In this document: positions 61,796 to 64,000 of the stretch, one piece after another
Position numbering within the stretch: the stretch's first letter is position 1
Layout of the letters: each line of letters begins with the position of its first letter
NCBI GenBank assembly: GCA_040954595.2
Contig: CM082578.2
Location: 2,604,001-2,668,000 of the forward strand
Reading direction: 5' to 3'
From: Balanoglossus misakiensis
Taxonomy: Eukaryota; Hemichordata
DNA length: 64,000 nt
Notes under the pieces: model-generated
What the model was told of the DNA's origin: nothing
Database searches by the model: none
The model's input: only the letters and a program-made list of their open reading frames with translations
Made by a program: the position numbers and the translations under genes

Positions 61796-63400
61796 AACCC
61801 TAACCTTAAACCCATAAAATCGTAAAAAGTAATGTCATAAGTTGCAGCTCATCATGTGCCTTTAAATAAGAAAATCCAAAAACCACAATTATAAGCACGA
61901 AATTCCAATAATTTTCAAGAGTAGGCGTGGTGAGGAGTGGATGTAGACAGCAGACACGCATAAGCATAGTAATCATTAGACTAGCCCACTAGTCGCTTGG
62001 TGATTTTTAAATCTCAATACTTTTTATGTTTTCGGTGTTTTTTGTCTTAATAATTTCAATACTTTTTGCGTGCATGCGTGCCTTGAGCGTGTTTTTGCTA
62101 GTGAGGCGAGTTTCGAATTTGGGAATGAGCTTGTGGTTTCGGGTAGACGCGCGCCGACGCGTTCCCTACACATAATGAAGCCCGTAGACTTGGAGCAAGT
62201 CTGAGTACTAAGCATTTGAAAATGGCGTGTTTGGTTTGCGCGTTGTCCCCACCAGAGAATGGTAGTGTCCAAGAAGCGCTCGGCTGGCACACTTTAGTCA
62301 AAATGATCCCTATAATCTAGTATACTGTTGACAGTTACATTTAAACAACGCTGTCGCAATTCCTTGAAAAATGATGCGGACGCCCGGGAACGGGCACTTG
62401 AAAGTTATTACAACATTTTTGAAAGTATTGTCATTTTTAATGTGGATTTTTGGATTCTCCTTTGTATACATAATGAAAATCCGTAATAAAATATAGAGGT
62501 CACCGCGCTTGTTTTTTTAAAAAAACGAGCCATGAATTAAGTCGATAAAAAAAGAAAACTACAGACTCAGTATTTATCACGAATGGTTTGTCTATGGGGA
62601 AATATTTAACGAAATGTATCTCGAAATTGAGCGCGGTGACCATTCGATTTTACTGGACTGAATGAATGAATTAATTTATCTTTACTTGACAGAGCTATCG
62701 TGAACATTACAACAGTAGAAGTGGGTTTTCTAGCTATTCCACGTGTAATCCTATGGAAAAAAGATGAACGCGCGTAGTTTTCCAGTTTAATCTGGTACTC
62801 ACTGGATACCAAGTACCCCTGCCATTGCAATAGGTGTTAATAGTATTTTCCCTTTGCATGCAAATATCCTTGGGTCGCCCCTTTTGTCTCGATAAAATAA
62901 ATCGATACCGTGACAGCAGTGAACTGTAACCACCTGCATTTTTACAATAGTGTTTTTCCGAGTTGGACTGAAACACCAATGAGCGACGCGTTTCTCCGAA
63001 TGCTGAAATATGCTCTATGCGTTTTGGCGGTTGAATATATTTGAATATATTTTATTTGAACAAGACGTTCGAGAAACAAACCTCATTTTTTCACAGGGCG
63101 AGCTCCAAGCAACATCTTACAGAAGCGGATCTCTGCGTGCCCGTGTCTCCAACCTGCTGCGATGCGCACTAAAGATAAGTTTTCCTTTTACATTTAACAT
63201 GATTTACTGGTTAGACCTAAATTATATGTATACTTTCAGCCCGGTTCAAATCCATTGTACTGCATTTTCTGTGTATTTTACCGGTATTTTCGGAAAGACA
63301 CACGCCTAAAATGTACCACGGTTGGGTACAAACGATTTGTCCAGTAGACATGTACACATGACGTTTTCGAATTTCATTCTATGATTTGCATGATCGGTGT
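61796..63400. other. No gene recognised
   Basis: Only short unsupported open frames in AT-rich DNA. I see no splice-linked coding segments. Confidence 0.4.
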
Positions 63401-63419
63401 TTTTCAAAGAAAATAGGCT

Positions 63420-64000
63420 AAATCGATTGCAAAACGCGCCATAATTTCGCGATATTGGTAACCTTCACATGTAATTAAATGGGCCGACCGGTTTATAAAT
63501 TAGCTGTCCATATGAGCCAGGATCTGACAGCCGACCTGCAGACTCAGGCAGTTCGCACATGCACCACATTGCACCAACCCACTAACCCCTGTCTGGGGCT
63601 AGAGGTATGCTGCTAGATACCTATGGGGGTCCAAATTCTCCTAAAATTTTCGGTAAGAACAGTTTTTTTTTATGGGAAAGATAGGCGTTTGTCATTCACG
63701 CAAAAGTTTTTATCTGACACGCGAGATTTTAGTAAAATTATAGGTGACTTTTGCTATCTAAGTTGCATGTTATAAAACGGCACAGCAGTTCATAATTTTT
63801 ATTCGGAAAGGTGGAAAGAAACTACATAGTTGCAAAACGCCACAATTTCGCGATATCGGCCGTCCAGTTTACAAATTAGCTGTTTGAAACTTTTCTGAAA
63901 TGATAGGTGTCTTCGGTAAACTAAGTTGCATGTTATGTATAAAATAATGACGCGGTTGATCGTTTTTATTCGGAACAAATAAAGAAACTGCCTGGTTGCA
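63420..64000 (+). repeat. Diverged tandem repeats to the window edge
   Basis: The words gcaaaacgc, cacaatttcgcgatat, aaattagctgt, aagttgcatgtta and tttttattcgga recur in order near 63427-63520, 63760-63885 and 63920-64000, with units of about 165 bp in the last part. Confidence 0.6.

Overview
This is eukaryotic, intron-rich, AT-leaning DNA from an animal. Every coding exon is short and bounded by GT-AG splice sites, the introns are packed with DNA transposons and retrotransposons, and there are no bacterial-style operons. INTS1 and a p40phox-type (NCF4) gene lie next to each other, and palindromic words such as tacatgta are frequent. Together these fit a marine invertebrate deuterostome (lancelet, acorn worm or similar). 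I cannot name the species.

Two recognisable host genes are present. (1) The C-terminal part of INTS1 (Integrator complex subunit 1) runs on the + strand from 1690 to 47481 in about 17 exons. It carries an in-frame TGA, a frameshifting 7-bp duplication and a missing segment, so this copy is either a decaying allele or duplicate, or is mis-assembled. (2) Part of an NCF4/p40phox-like gene (PX, SH3 and the start of PB1) lies on the - strand at 49811-53468. A third + strand gene of about 394 codons (called gene X here, 9009-44031) has perfectly phased exons, and these are interleaved with the INTS1 exons. I do not recognise its product. A small secreted-protein ORF (48647-48949, -) and a decayed C2H2 zinc-finger gene (45755-46261, -) complete the host-like content.

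The rest is a nested transposon landscape. A 5'-truncated LINE lies at 1-1500. Three hairpin-headed elements (12981-15013, 18845-25415, 26107-29488) share a 14-4-14 5' hairpin, central ~240-bp tandem repeats and a 3' GCTG-CAGC hairpin. Their 5' stem sequence is echoed just before the 3' end, an arrangement that resembles Helentron-derived non-autonomous elements. A degenerate DIRS retrotransposon (about 29.8-37.9 kb) is interrupted by an apparently intact hAT transposon (32697-35741, 8-bp target duplication) and by a 1042-bp element with a 5-bp duplication. A Tc1-like element (39920-41708) has perfect 28-bp ends and one nonsense codon. A 4.3-kb long-inverted-repeat element (42868-47178) encloses the last exon of gene X. 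A 4.3-kb Harbinger-like element (55751-60063) contains a 2.3-kb foldback. Many TTAA, hAT and Harbinger MITEs are scattered throughout. From 60.1 to 64 kb I see only repeats and no gene.
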